Source: Bradyrhizobium lablabi (GTDB taxonomy: Bacteria > Pseudomonadota > Alphaproteobacteria > Rhizobiales > Xanthobacteraceae). Taken from it: a DNA stretch of 64,000 bases. The translations under genes and the position numbers were made by a program. The stretch's first letter is position 1. Each line of letters begins with the position of its first letter. The stretch lies in assembly GCF_900141755.1 (NCBI RefSeq), contig NZ_LT670844.1, positions 1,860,001-1,924,000 on the forward strand. The letters run 5' to 3'. The notes under the pieces are model-generated. The model was not told where the DNA came from and did not search any database. It was given only the letters and a program-made list of their open reading frames with translations. Below are positions 1 to 7,497 of this stretch, one piece after another.

Positions 1-349
1 CCAGCGAGGACTGCACCGAGTTCATCGAGCGATAACCGGAATCGACCCGCTCGATCTCGCGCGCGACCAGCCCATAGGCGACGTAGCTCGCGTTGGCGCA
101 GCCATATTCTTCAGGCAACGTAATACCGATCAGGCCGAGTTCGCCCATCTCTTGAAAAATGTCGCGATCGACCTTTTCCTCCAGATAGGCCTTGGTCACG
201 CGCGGCAACAGCTTGTCCTGCGCATAGGCGCGCGCGGTGTCGCGGATCATGCGCTCGTCTTCGGTGAGCTGCTCGTCGAGCATGAACGGATCGTCCCACT
301 GGAAATTCACCGGGGACGGCTTGTCCTTGGTCTGAGGGCGCACGCTCAT
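1..349 (-). CDS. gcdH: Glutaryl-CoA dehydrogenase, N-terminal part (cut by window edge)
   Basis: The first 116 residues read without a stop from ATG at 349 to the left edge. The N-terminal helical domain of an acyl-CoA dehydrogenase is visible, with the stretches ITLPEEYG and [13 protein letters not shown], which are typical of glutaryl-CoA dehydrogenase. That enzyme is a flavoprotein that oxidises and decarboxylates glutaryl-CoA to crotonyl-CoA in lysine, tryptophan and benzoate-type degradation. A purine-rich stretch (AAGGAATTTTC on the coding strand) just precedes the ATG. The FAD-binding middle and C-terminal domains lie outside the window, so the catalytic glutamate cannot be checked. 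Other acyl-CoA dehydrogenases are possible, but the RVDSGYRS block fits GcdH best. Confidence 0.78.
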   Translation of the reverse strand, partial: MSVRPQTKDKPSPVNFQWDDPFMLDEQLTEDERMIRDTARAYAQDKLLPRVTKAYLEEKVDRDIFQEMGELGLIGITLPEEYGCANASYVAYGLVAREIERVDSGYRSMNSVQSSL

Positions 350-429
350 GAAAATTCCTTTCGCATCATTGTATTTATTTTAAAGCGATAAAGGCAGAAG
401 CGCAATTGAATTGGACGGATGCCACTCAC

Positions 430-511
430 CCGTCATTCCGGGGCGCGCGAAGCGTGAACCCGGAATCTCGAGATTCCGGGTCCAGCTCTTCGAGCTGTCC
501 CGGAATGACGG
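430..511. repeat. Intergenic palindromic repeat of rhizobial type
   Basis: The outer arms CCGTCATTCCGGG and CCCGGAATGACGG are near-perfect inverted copies and enclose a second inner palindrome (CGGAATCTCGAGATTCCG). Elements opening with 'CCGTCATTCCGGGGCGCG' are, from memory, widespread between genes in Bradyrhizobium and relatives. It lies just beyond the ribB stop, upstream of gcdH, and may form an mRNA stem-loop. Confidence 0.7.
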
Positions 512-515
512 CACA

Positions 516-1592
516 TCACTCTTCAAGCTGTTCGTTGCAGACGATCTCGATGCCAAAACCGGACAGGCCCTTGTAGTCGTGCACCGACGACGTCAGGTGG
601 CGGATCGAGGTGACGCCGAGATCGCGCAGGATCTGCGCGCCGACGCCGACCTCGCGCCATTGCCGGTTGCGGTCGGCTTCGGCGGATTTCTCCTCCGGCA
701 GCGGCGTGACGGGAACGCCGGCGGCGCCATCGCGCAAATAGACCAGCACGCCGCTGCCGGCCTTCTTGAAATGCTCGAGCACCGCCTGCATGCGCTTCGG
801 CCCGGTGAAGATGTCCTTGACGATGTTGGGCTTGTGAAACCGCGTCAGCACGTTCTTGCCGTCGCCAATGCCGTTATAGACGAACGCCACATGCGCAATC
901 TCGTCGAACGGCGAGCGATAGGCATAGCCCTGCAGCGGCCCGATCGGGCTTTCGGTGGTAAAGGTCGCGACCCGCTCGATCAATTTCTCGCGCGCCTGGC
1001 GATAGGCGATCATGTCGGCGATGGTGACGTGCTTGAGCTTGTGGGCGGCCGCGAACCGCGCCACCTGCTCGCCCTTCATGACCGAGCCGTCGTCATTCAT
1101 CAATTCGCTGATGACCCCGACCGGCGGCAGGCCGCTAAGCTTGCAGAGATCGACCGCGGCCTCGGTATGGCCAGAGCGCAGCAGCACGCCGCCGTCGCGC
1201 GCGATCAGCGGAAACACGTGGCCGGGCCGGGCGAAATCGTTGGCGCCGGCGTTCGGATTGGCCAGCGCCCGGCAGCAGGAGGCGCGTTCGTCGGCCGAAA
1301 TCCCGGTGCCGCCGTCGGGCTTATAGTCGATCGACACCGTGAAAGCGGTGGTGTGGCTGGATTCGTTGTGCGCCACCATCGGGTCGAGCCGCAGCCGGCG
1401 CGCGTCTTCGGTGGTGATCGGGGCGCAGACGATGCCCGAGGTGTGACGGATGATGAACGCCATCTTTTCGGCGGTGCACAGCGACGCCGCGACGATCAGA
1501 TCGCCCTCGCCTTCGCGGTCATCGTCATCGGTGACGACGACGAGCTCGCCGTGCGCAAAAGCTTGCAGAACTTCCTGGATCGGATCGGACAT
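516..1592 (-). CDS. ribB: 3,4-dihydroxy-2-butanone-4-phosphate synthase with degenerate GTP cyclohydrolase II-like domain
   Basis: The 358-residue protein makes 3,4-dihydroxy-2-butanone 4-phosphate from ribulose 5-phosphate for riboflavin synthesis in the cytoplasm. The N-terminal domain (about 1-205) has the RibB acidic loop (DDDDREGEGDL), the TSGIVCAP block, and RPGHVFPL followed by RSGHTEAAVDL. The C-terminal part (about 206-358) is laid out like RibA but lacks the cysteine cluster that holds the catalytic zinc of GTP cyclohydrolase II. It is therefore probably not a working cyclohydrolase. Such RibB-RibA-like proteins are common in alphaproteobacteria. ATG at 1592 is the natural start because the RibB fold begins at once. 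I saw no FMN riboswitch in the 155 bases up to the divergent aminotransferase gene. Confidence 0.9.
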   Translation of the reverse strand: MSDPIQEVLQAFAHGELVVVTDDDDREGEGDLIVAASLCTAEKMAFIIRHTSGIVCAPITTEDARRLRLDPMVAHNESSHTTAFTVSIDYKPDGGTGISADERASCCRALANPNAGANDFARPGHVFPLIARDGGVLLRSGHTEAAVDLCKLSGLPPVGVISELMNDDGSVMKGEQVARFAAAHKLKHVTIADMIAYRQAREKLIERVATFTTESPIGPLQGYAYRSPFDEIAHVAFVYNGIGDGKNVLTRFHKPNIVKDIFTGPKRMQAVLEHFKKAGSGVLVYLRDGAAGVPVTPLPEEKSAEADRNRQWREVGVGAQILRDLGVTSIRHLTSSVHDYKGLSGFGIEIVCNEQLEE

Positions 1593-1747
1593 ACTTTGAG
1601 GTCTCGCATTGGTGCCGGGAGCATTAGCCGGACTCTTAAGCCCGCGCCAGCATCATTACGCAGGGCAGATCGGCCAGGGGCATAACGACAAGCGCCGCAG
1701 ACTTGTCTATGATCGGAACCAACAAAGAACAAGGGAGACGCCTTCCG

Positions 1748-3040
1748 ATGACTTCGGTTTCCAAGACTTCGGCTTCCGTGACTTCAGCTTCCATGCCTTC
1801 GGCAACGTTCGACTTCGCGCCCCTGCTGCCCGCGGGTTTGCCCGCGCCCGCCGCGAAGTGGACGGGCCTGGCAAAGTACAGTTTTGTCGGCGGCAATAAC
1901 GATCCGGACCAGGTGCCGGTCGAGGGCCTGATCGACGCCGCCAGCGCCGTGCTGCACCGCGAGGGCAAGACGCTCGCGACCTATGGGCTGGCCAGCGGCC
2001 CGCAGGGGTATCGCCGGCTGCGCGAATTTCTCAGTGCGAAACTGAAGCGTGACGCCAGTCTCGCCTGCTCGGCCGACGACATCCTGATCGTCTCCGGCTC
2101 GCTGCAGGCGCTCGACCTCGTCAACGCCACGCTGTTGGCGCGCGGCGATACCGTGATCATCGAGCGCGACAGCTACCAGGGCGCGCTGAACCGGCTGACC
2201 CGGCTCGGCGTCAACACCGTCGGCATTCCGCTCGATCGCGAGGGCATGCGGATGGATGCGCTGGCGGCGGCGCTTGCCGACCTCAAAAGCCGCGGCATCA
2301 CGCCGAAATACATCTACACCATCCCGACCGTGCAAAACCCGACCGGCACCATCATGCCCGAGACGCGCCGCGCCGAACTTTTAAGACTCGCGCAGCAATA
2401 CCGCGTGCCGGTGTTCGAGGACGATTGCTACGCCGATCTGATCTGGGACGGCAAACGCCCGCCCGCGATCTACGCCATGAGCACGAGCGGCGGCGTCATC
2501 CACATCGGCTCGTTCTCAAAATCGATCGCGCCGGCGCTGCGGGTGGGTTTTATTGTCGCCCCCTGGGAGATGCTGTCGCGGATGCTGGCGCTGAAGACCG
2601 ATGCAGGTTCGGGCGCGCTCGAGCAGATGGTGCTCGCGGAATATTGCGCGCCGCATTTTGCCACTCACGTGCCGAAACTGACCCGTGGTTTGCGCGCCAA
2701 GCTCGACACCTTGATGGAAGCCCTCAATGAGCAGTTCGGCACATCGGCGGAATTCGAAGAGCCCAAAGGCGGCATCTTTCTGTGGGTCAAGCTGCCCGAC
2801 AATGTCGATACACTAAAACTCTACCAGGCAGCGCTCGCCGCCGGCGTCTCTATCAATCCGGGGCCGGAATGGTCCACCGACAAAACCTATGCCGGCTGCC
2901 GGCTCCGGCTGTGTTTTGCCAACCCATCGCATGACCAGATCCGCGAGGGCGTCGCCGTGCTGGCGGAGGTGTGCCGGAGGGAATTCGGCGTGCCGGCGAG
3001 GATCGCGAATGTGGAGCAGGCCGCGCGAACGTCAATTTGA
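1748..3040 (+). CDS. PLP-dependent aminotransferase, class I/II (2-aminoadipate/MocR-domain type)
   Basis: A 430-residue fold-type I aminotransferase, likely cytoplasmic, acting on an amino acid not identifiable from sequence. It has the pyridoxal-binding block NPTG at about 197-200, the cofactor-contacting aspartate in FEDDCYAD (about 225) and the Schiff-base lysine in SFSKS (K258). The C-terminal domain is complete (PKGGIFLWVKLP). It resembles LysN-like 2-aminoadipate aminotransferases and the catalytic half of MocR regulators, but has no winged-helix domain. I chose ATG 1748 because AAGGGAG lies about 11 bases upstream; an in-frame start at 1703 would add 15 poor-quality residues. The first 30 residues are a Ser/Thr-rich extension. 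It is divergent from ribB. Confidence 0.85.
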   Translation: MTSVSKTSASVTSASMPSATFDFAPLLPAGLPAPAAKWTGLAKYSFVGGNNDPDQVPVEGLIDAASAVLHREGKTLATYGLASGPQGYRRLREFLSAKLKRDASLACSADDILIVSGSLQALDLVNATLLARGDTVIIERDSYQGALNRLTRLGVNTVGIPLDREGMRMDALAAALADLKSRGITPKYIYTIPTVQNPTGTIMPETRRAELLRLAQQYRVPVFEDDCYADLIWDGKRPPAIYAMSTSGGVIHIGSFSKSIAPALRVGFIVAPWEMLSRMLALKTDAGSGALEQMVLAEYCAPHFATHVPKLTRGLRAKLDTLMEALNEQFGTSAEFEEPKGGIFLWVKLPDNVDTLKLYQAALAAGVSINPGPEWSTDKTYAGCRLRLCFANPSHDQIREGVAVLAEVCRREFGVPARIANVEQAARTSI

Positions 3041-3106
3041 GTTCGGCCTGACAGTGTCGCTACCGCGATTGGGCGCAGCCTTGGTCGCCAACAGGATTTT
3101 TCCCAT

Positions 3107-3985
3107 ATGGCGACCGCTCATTCGCAGCATCGCGCAGGCATCGCCCTTGTCGCCGCCGCGGCCGTGGCCTGCAGCACGGCGCCGTTCTTCACACGACTGC
3201 TGCCGTTCGACTCCTGGACGATCCTGTTCTGGCGAGGGCTTTTCGGCGGCGGCCTCATCGCCGTCATTCTGGTGCTGACGCAAGGCCGGGCCGGCTTGCG
3301 GGATTTGACCGGGGTGGGAAGGAACGGCTGGCTGGTCGCATCCCTCTCGACATTGGGCATGGTTGCCTTCATCCCCGCCCTGCAGCTCACCAGCGTATCG
3401 AATGTTGCCATCATCATCGCGACGGGGCCGTTCGTCGCCGCGGCCATCGCCTGGATATGGCTGCGGGAAGCCGCCCGATGGCAAACCATGCTGGCGAGCC
3501 TTGTGGCTCTCTGCGGCGTCACCATCATCGTCGGCAATATGCGCGCCAGTTCCGATGTCCTCGGAATCGCCCTGGCGTGCCTGATGACCGTTGCGATAGC
3601 GGCAATGACGGTCACCGTCCGAAGGCACAAGGACACGCCGATGGTGGCGGCGGCGGCGTTGTCGAATGTGCTGGGCAGTGTTGTAAGCATTCCCTTCGCT
3701 CATGGAATTGCCAGCGTGACCGGAGCCGATCTCGTCATCTTCGCGATGTTCGGGTTCTTCCAGGTCGCCTTGGGTCTTAGTTTATTCGTGCTGGGATCGC
3801 GGCTATTGCCATCAGGTCAAGCCACGCTGATCGCAACGCTGGAGACACCGCTGATGCCCTTTTGGGTGTGGCTGGCGTTCCAGGAAGTTCCTTCCTCGCA
3901 GGCTCTTGTTGGCGGCGCCCTGGTGATGGGCGCTGTCATCGCTGACATCGTGAGCGAAAGCCAACCGCAGAAACAATTGGGCTGA
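3107..3985 (+). CDS. EamA/DMT-family membrane transporter
   Basis: A 292-residue inner-membrane protein with about ten hydrophobic segments arranged as two EamA repeats. The first repeat contains the characteristic STAPFFTRLLPFDSWTILFWRG region; the second holds GSRLLPSGQATLIATLETPLMPFWVW, where the conserved Glu-Thr-Pro near the end is a hallmark of the drug/metabolite transporter superfamily. Members export amino acids, metabolites or drugs; the substrate here is unknown. It follows the aminotransferase by 66 bases in the same direction, so co-transcription and export of a related amino compound is possible but unproven. The ribosome-binding site before ATG 3107 is weak. Confidence 0.85.
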   Translation: MATAHSQHRAGIALVAAAAVACSTAPFFTRLLPFDSWTILFWRGLFGGGLIAVILVLTQGRAGLRDLTGVGRNGWLVASLSTLGMVAFIPALQLTSVSNVAIIIATGPFVAAAIAWIWLREAARWQTMLASLVALCGVTIIVGNMRASSDVLGIALACLMTVAIAAMTVTVRRHKDTPMVAAAALSNVLGSVVSIPFAHGIASVTGADLVIFAMFGFFQVALGLSLFVLGSRLLPSGQATLIATLETPLMPFWVWLAFQEVPSSQALVGGALVMGAVIADIVSESQPQKQLG

Positions 3986-4030
3986 TCCGGGCGGCTGTGA
4001 CGTTGATCGAATGCTGGTCGGTGATTGCGC

Positions 4031-5314
4031 TTAGCGCACCGCGAACGGCGCCTGATACGGCCTGCCGAACGGCACGCCGTTGATCACGGTCTGCACCGGT
4101 TTCAGATACGCCTTGCCGTCGCGTTTGTTGTTGCGGGTGTCGACGAACGTGACCGGCCCTTCCACCAGCTCCATGATTGCGACGTCGCCGGGCGCGCCGG
4201 TCTGCAGCGTGCCGATCTTCGGCGCGCGGTTGATGATTTTTGCCGGCGCCGAGGTCGTCATCGTCACTACCTGCTCCAGCGAAAAGCCCATCGCCATGAA
4301 CTTGCTCATCACGTTGGGAAGGAACGGCATGCCCGGCGTGTTGCCCGAAAACACATGCATGTCGGACGAGATGGTGTCGGGCGTGCAGCCGCCGGGAATC
4401 GCCACTTCCGCTACGGTAAAATCAAAGCTGCCGCCGCCGTGGCCGACATCGAAGATCACGCCGCGCTGCTTGGCGGCGAGCGCGGCCGGCAACAATTTGC
4501 CGTCCTGTACGATGTTGGTGAAGGCGCCGGCGATGTTCGGCGCGCCGGAATAAGCATGGGTCAGCACGTCGCCGGGCCGCAGCAGGTCGAGTATCTGCGA
4601 CATCAACTCGCCGGTCTCGACGCCGCCGATATGCACCATCATCTTCGCAGGCCAGCCGCACATCTCGCAGGCCTGGATGCCGCGCTTGAGTGGCTCTAGC
4701 CCGTGCTTGAAGATGATGTTTTCCGACATCCGCACTTTTACCCCGATCAAAAAATCCGGATTTTCGGCGAGCGCCATGGCGCAGGCCTCGGTTTGCGCAT
4801 TGTCGATATTGTAGAGCTCGGCGACCGGGAACGCCGACAGGCCGTTATTGGCGATGTGGACAAAGGCATAGATCCGCGCACGCGACTGCGCCACGATATA
4901 GCGGCGGAGTGCGGCGAGGTTGTTGACGCCGGCATCGCCCGCCGACACCACCGTGGTGGTGCCCTGAAACTGCACCAGTTCGTCGGCGGGAATGCCGATC
5001 GCGGAGCCATAGGGGTAGACGTGGCAATGCAGGTCGATCAGGCCCGGCGTCACCAATTTGCCTGAGGCATCGATGGTCTTCAACGCGCGGGCGGCCGGGA
5101 TATCCGCCTCGATCGCTTCAACCACGCCCCAGCGGATGCCGATGTCGCGCTTTCCGCGCAGCGATTGGCTGGGATCGAGCACGTCGCCGCCCTTGATCAC
5201 GAGATCGAATTTGTCGGCAGGGCCCATCGCCGCCATCGCGGAATGCCCGGACATCGCCGTGGCGGCGGCCGATCCGGTAAGCGCGAGAAAATTGCGGCGT
5301 GACAATGCGGACAT
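4031..5314 (-). CDS. Tat-exported amidohydrolase (dihydroorotase-like metallohydrolase)
   Basis: A 427-residue protein beginning with a twin-arginine signal (SRRNFLALTG, then an Ala-rich hydrophobic stretch ending near AMAAMG), so it probably acts in the periplasm. The amidohydrolase fold is shown by the N-terminal beta-sandwich (LVIKGGDVLDPSQSLRG), the metal-binding HxH in GLIDLHCHVYPYG (H96, H98), a candidate bridging lysine in IGVKVRMSEN, and the late aspartate in SSDMHVFSGN. Relatives are annotated as amidohydrolase/deacetylase family enzymes of unknown substrate. Start chosen at 5314 because the Tat motif follows directly and GGGGA lies upstream; an earlier in-frame ATG at 5377 would bury the signal peptide. 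It is convergent with the transporter gene. Confidence 0.85.
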   Translation of the reverse strand: MSALSRRNFLALTGSAAATAMSGHSAMAAMGPADKFDLVIKGGDVLDPSQSLRGKRDIGIRWGVVEAIEADIPAARALKTIDASGKLVTPGLIDLHCHVYPYGSAIGIPADELVQFQGTTTVVSAGDAGVNNLAALRRYIVAQSRARIYAFVHIANNGLSAFPVAELYNIDNAQTEACAMALAENPDFLIGVKVRMSENIIFKHGLEPLKRGIQACEMCGWPAKMMVHIGGVETGELMSQILDLLRPGDVLTHAYSGAPNIAGAFTNIVQDGKLLPAALAAKQRGVIFDVGHGGGSFDFTVAEVAIPGGCTPDTISSDMHVFSGNTPGMPFLPNVMSKFMAMGFSLEQVVTMTTSAPAKIINRAPKIGTLQTGAPGDVAIMELVEGPVTFVDTRNNKRDGKAYLKPVQTVINGVPFGRPYQAPFAVR

Positions 5315-5459
5315 GATGGCGTTCCCCAAATTTTTATTTTGTGGGCAGATCATGCGCCGGGCACTGGCCCGCCGCAAGCGCCCGATCGCGCCGCCGCATT
5401 GCAGGTCCGCATCGACGTGTTAAGTTTCGAGCACTTCACCGGAAGCGGAGCTACGGAAC

Positions 5460-5942
5460 GTGAACGGGCATTTGAGCCGGTTAGCGCTGGCCATCGTTTT
5501 TTCCATGATGCTTGCGGTTACCGCATCCGCGGAAACGATTGCCGAGACGGCGCTCAAATGGGGGTTGATCGGAGCCTGGTCGCTCGACTGTTCACTGGCG
5601 CCCGACAGAGACCGGGGCACGGTGCTGTCCTATGAGATCGCAGGGGGTGGCCGGGTCGTGCACCGGCGCGACTTCGGCGACACGTCAGATGAAAGCCGTG
5701 TGCTCAGCGCCGAGGTCTCCGCGGACGGCATGCTGAATTTGCACGTCTACTTTCCGAAATCCAGGGAGACCCGCGAATATGGCCTGATGATGCAGGGCGA
5801 CGGCACCATGCGCGCGATGTATAATCGCAACCAGAAACGGGAATACACCATCAGGGATGGCAAGTTCACCGCCAACGGCAATCCAACGCCGCCGCAACAC
5901 AAATGCGGCTCAAGTGCGCTCTTATTGCGGACGCTAAGCTGA
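5460..5942 (+). CDS. Secreted hypothetical protein, 160 aa
   Basis: I do not recognise a family. The first 24 residues (ending LAVTASAE) form a clear Sec signal peptide, so the mature protein of about 136 residues should be periplasmic. The body has strands suggestive of a small beta-barrel or lipocalin-like fold (GAWSLDCSL, DGTMRAMYNRNQKREYTIRDGKF) and a cysteine pair (one in LDCSL, one in HKCGSS) that could form a disulfide. Comparable small secreted proteins are frequent in Bradyrhizobium. Start is GTG 5460 with GGAG about 13 bases upstream; no ATG gives an intact signal peptide. Nothing nearby indicates a pathway. Confidence 0.7.
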   Translation: MNGHLSRLALAIVFSMMLAVTASAETIAETALKWGLIGAWSLDCSLAPDRDRGTVLSYEIAGGGRVVHRRDFGDTSDESRVLSAEVSADGMLNLHVYFPKSRETREYGLMMQGDGTMRAMYNRNQKREYTIRDGKFTANGNPTPPQHKCGSSALLLRTLS

Positions 5943-6006
5943 TTGCGCGAAGCTGATTGCGCGCGCCAAGCTGAATATCTGTTCAGAATTCTCTTGTGGT
6001 TCCGTC

Positions 6007-6032
6007 GGAACGTTCTACTCGGCTCAAATGTT
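6007..6032 (+). promoter_or_regulatory. Candidate EcfG-type (general stress) promoter
   Basis: GGAAC at 6007-6011 is followed after 17 bases by TGTT (6029-6032). Alphaproteobacterial EcfG sigma factors recognise GGAAC, a spacer of about 16-18, then cGTT. It sits about 30 bases before the start of the small His-rich secreted protein gene. The -10 match is incomplete. Confidence 0.4.
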
Positions 6033-6060
6033 TAATGCTCACTCAATCGAGGAGAACGAC

Positions 6061-6297
6061 ATGAAGAAGTTTGGATATGTGATTGCCGCACTCGGCGCGA
6101 TGGCGGTCGCAGCGCCGTCGATCGCCAGCGCCCAGGACGTCGTGATCAAGCATCGTGATCACGATCGATACAGCGATCACGATCGCTTCGGCGCGCGCGC
6201 CGAGGTCCGCGAACATCGCGACCACGGCTGGCACGAAGGCTGGCGTCATCACGGCGACAAGGTGGTGATCATCAAGCATCGCCATCACGAATACTAA
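6061..6297 (+). CDS. Small secreted histidine/charged-residue-rich protein
   Basis: A 78-residue protein: a signal peptide (MKKFGYVIAALGAMAVAAPSIASAQ) and a mature part of about 53 residues made almost entirely of His, Asp, Arg, Lys and Glu (KHRDHDRYSDHDRF, HRDHGWHEGWRHHG, KHRHHEY). No enzyme motif is present. Histidine density suggests metal binding or a stress-related periplasmic role, which is inference. ATG 6061 is chosen over an upstream in-frame ATG at 6028 because GAGGAGAA lies 6-13 bases before it and the signal peptide then starts cleanly. The gene has its own promoter candidate and terminator, so it is probably monocistronic. Confidence 0.8.
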   Translation: MKKFGYVIAALGAMAVAAPSIASAQDVVIKHRDHDRYSDHDRFGARAEVREHRDHGWHEGWRHHGDKVVIIKHRHHEY

Positions 6298-6310
6298 AGG
6301 CCGACACAGG

Positions 6311-6340
6311 AATGGCCCCGCGAGGGGCCATTCTTTTTTC
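6311..6340 (+). terminator. Rho-independent terminator
   Basis: A perfect 9-bp stem (AATGGCCCC / GGGGCCATT) with a GCGA loop is followed by CTTTTTTC. It ends the small His-rich gene transcript; the convergent aldo/keto reductase stops at the same point. Confidence 0.9.
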
Positions 6341-7158
6341 TAATCCCACGCCGGCGCGAATCCCGGACTGACGCAGCGCTTGTCTTTCGGCAAGCCGGCA
6401 ATGGCTTTGATGTCCTCATCGTCGAGCCCGATATTCTGCGCGTCGAGATTGGCCTTCTGGCTCTCGCGGCGCGACGCCTTCGGAATCGCGGCGACTCCAT
6501 CCTGGTCGAGCAGCCACTTTAGGGCCACCTGCGCGGCGCTCGCGCCGTGCTTGCGGCCGATCGCCGCCAGCGTCTCGTCGGAGGCGACGCGGCCTTGCGC
6601 CAGCGGGCAATAGGCCACGAGCGGGATGGATTTCGCCGCCAGATATTTTCGCATCGGGGTCTGATCGAGCATCACGTGATATTCGATCTGGTTGCAGGCG
6701 ATCGGCGCCTTGATCTCCTCGACCACGGTTTTCAATAGCGCGATATTGAAATTGGCAACCCCGATGGCGCGGGTACGGCCCTCCTGTTTCAGCTTCATCA
6801 GGGTTTCGAACATCGCCGGCAGGTTCATGTTCTTCGAGGGCCAGTGCACCAAATAGAGATCGACCACATCGAGCCTGAGCTTTTTCAGGGAAGCGTCGAA
6901 CGCCCGGCCGATCGCGTCCGGCGCGAGGTTTTCGTTCCAGACTTTGGTGGTGACATGCAGGTCCTCACGCTTGATCCGGGCGGCGGCAATGGCGGCCCCA
7001 ATCGCGTCCTCATTGCCGTACATTTCCGCGGTGTCGATATGCCGATAGCCGAGCGCCAGCGCACTTTCGACCGCGGCGCGGCAGGCATCGCCCTGCATGC
7101 GAAAAGTGCCGAGCCCGAGCCGCGGCAGGCTGATGCCCTGGGTTTGCAGATATTCCAT
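6340..7158 (-). CDS. Aldo/keto reductase
   Basis: A 272-residue cytoplasmic NADPH-dependent oxidoreductase of the AKR superfamily ((alpha/beta)8 barrel), close to the 2,5-diketo-D-gluconate reductase/DkgB type. The catalytic tetrad is complete: D42 and Y47 in DTAEMYGNE, K72 in TTKVWNEN, H105 in LVHWPSKN. The C-terminal cofactor block IPKASRRE is present. Substrate is not predictable beyond small aldehydes or ketones. The start at 7158 follows TTGGGAGAAATC and gives the standard length; the reading frame is open up to 7563 but that extension resembles nothing. Confidence 0.92.
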   Translation of the reverse strand: MEYLQTQGISLPRLGLGTFRMQGDACRAAVESALALGYRHIDTAEMYGNEDAIGAAIAAARIKREDLHVTTKVWNENLAPDAIGRAFDASLKKLRLDVVDLYLVHWPSKNMNLPAMFETLMKLKQEGRTRAIGVANFNIALLKTVVEEIKAPIACNQIEYHVMLDQTPMRKYLAAKSIPLVAYCPLAQGRVASDETLAAIGRKHGASAAQVALKWLLDQDGVAAIPKASRRESQKANLDAQNIGLDDEDIKAIAGLPKDKRCVSPGFAPAWD

Positions 7159-7308
7159 GATTTCTCCCAAAAGATTTGAAACTGCCGGCCCCCGGCATCC
7201 ACTGATGCCGCTTGAACGCGCCTTTTCCGTAAAAGGTTGGCTGAGACAGTGTGACGGGCGTTTGCTAGTCTGCCCGCTGCGCGGGGTCCAAATCAAGATC
7301 GAGTTAGC

Positions 7309-7437
7309 ATGGTCAAGGCATTGCGGCGATGGCTGGAGGCCAACGAATTGTTTGCGATCGTCGCCGGCGTGGTCGGCGCGCTCGTCGGTTTGTCGATGCT
7401 TTTGGTGTTCGGCGGCTATCTGATCGTGGCGCGTTAG
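7309..7437 (+). CDS. Possible small membrane protein, 42 aa
   Basis: A short reading frame encodes a charged N-terminus (MVKALRRWLEANE) followed by one long hydrophobic, Gly/Val-rich segment of about 25 residues (from LFAIVAGVVG to YLIVAR), matching a single-pass inner-membrane small protein. The layout, positive-inside N-terminus plus one helix, is not expected by chance. Only a modest ribosome-binding site (AAGATCGAG) precedes it. The stop codon overlaps the edge of the dispersed repeat that follows. No family recognised. Confidence 0.45.
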   Translation: MVKALRRWLEANELFAIVAGVVGALVGLSMLLVFGGYLIVAR

Positions 7438-7497
7438 AGCATGATCCGGAAAAGTGGCAACCGGTTTTCCGAAAAGATCATGCCCAAGCAAAAGCGC
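7436..7497. repeat. Bradyrhizobium-type dispersed palindromic repeat
   Basis: The element opens GAGCATGATCCGGAAAAGTG, continues with ACCGGTTTTCC and ends AAAAGATCATGC...AAGCAAAAGCGCT. The halves CATGATC.GGAAAA and TTTTCC..AAAAGATCATG form an imperfect palindrome. From memory, near-identical copies occur many times in Bradyrhizobium, Rhodopseudomonas and Nitrobacter genomes. It lies at the 3' end of phoD. Confidence 0.85.

Noticed and set aside
411..1685. Long plus-strand frame of 424 codons opposite ribB
   Set aside because: Arg/Asp/Ala-rich antisense of a clearly conserved gene; it is a GC-rich shadow frame.
1593..1747. FMN riboswitch before ribB
   Set aside because: AGGGCAG occurs, but the remaining conserved RFN segments are absent on either strand.
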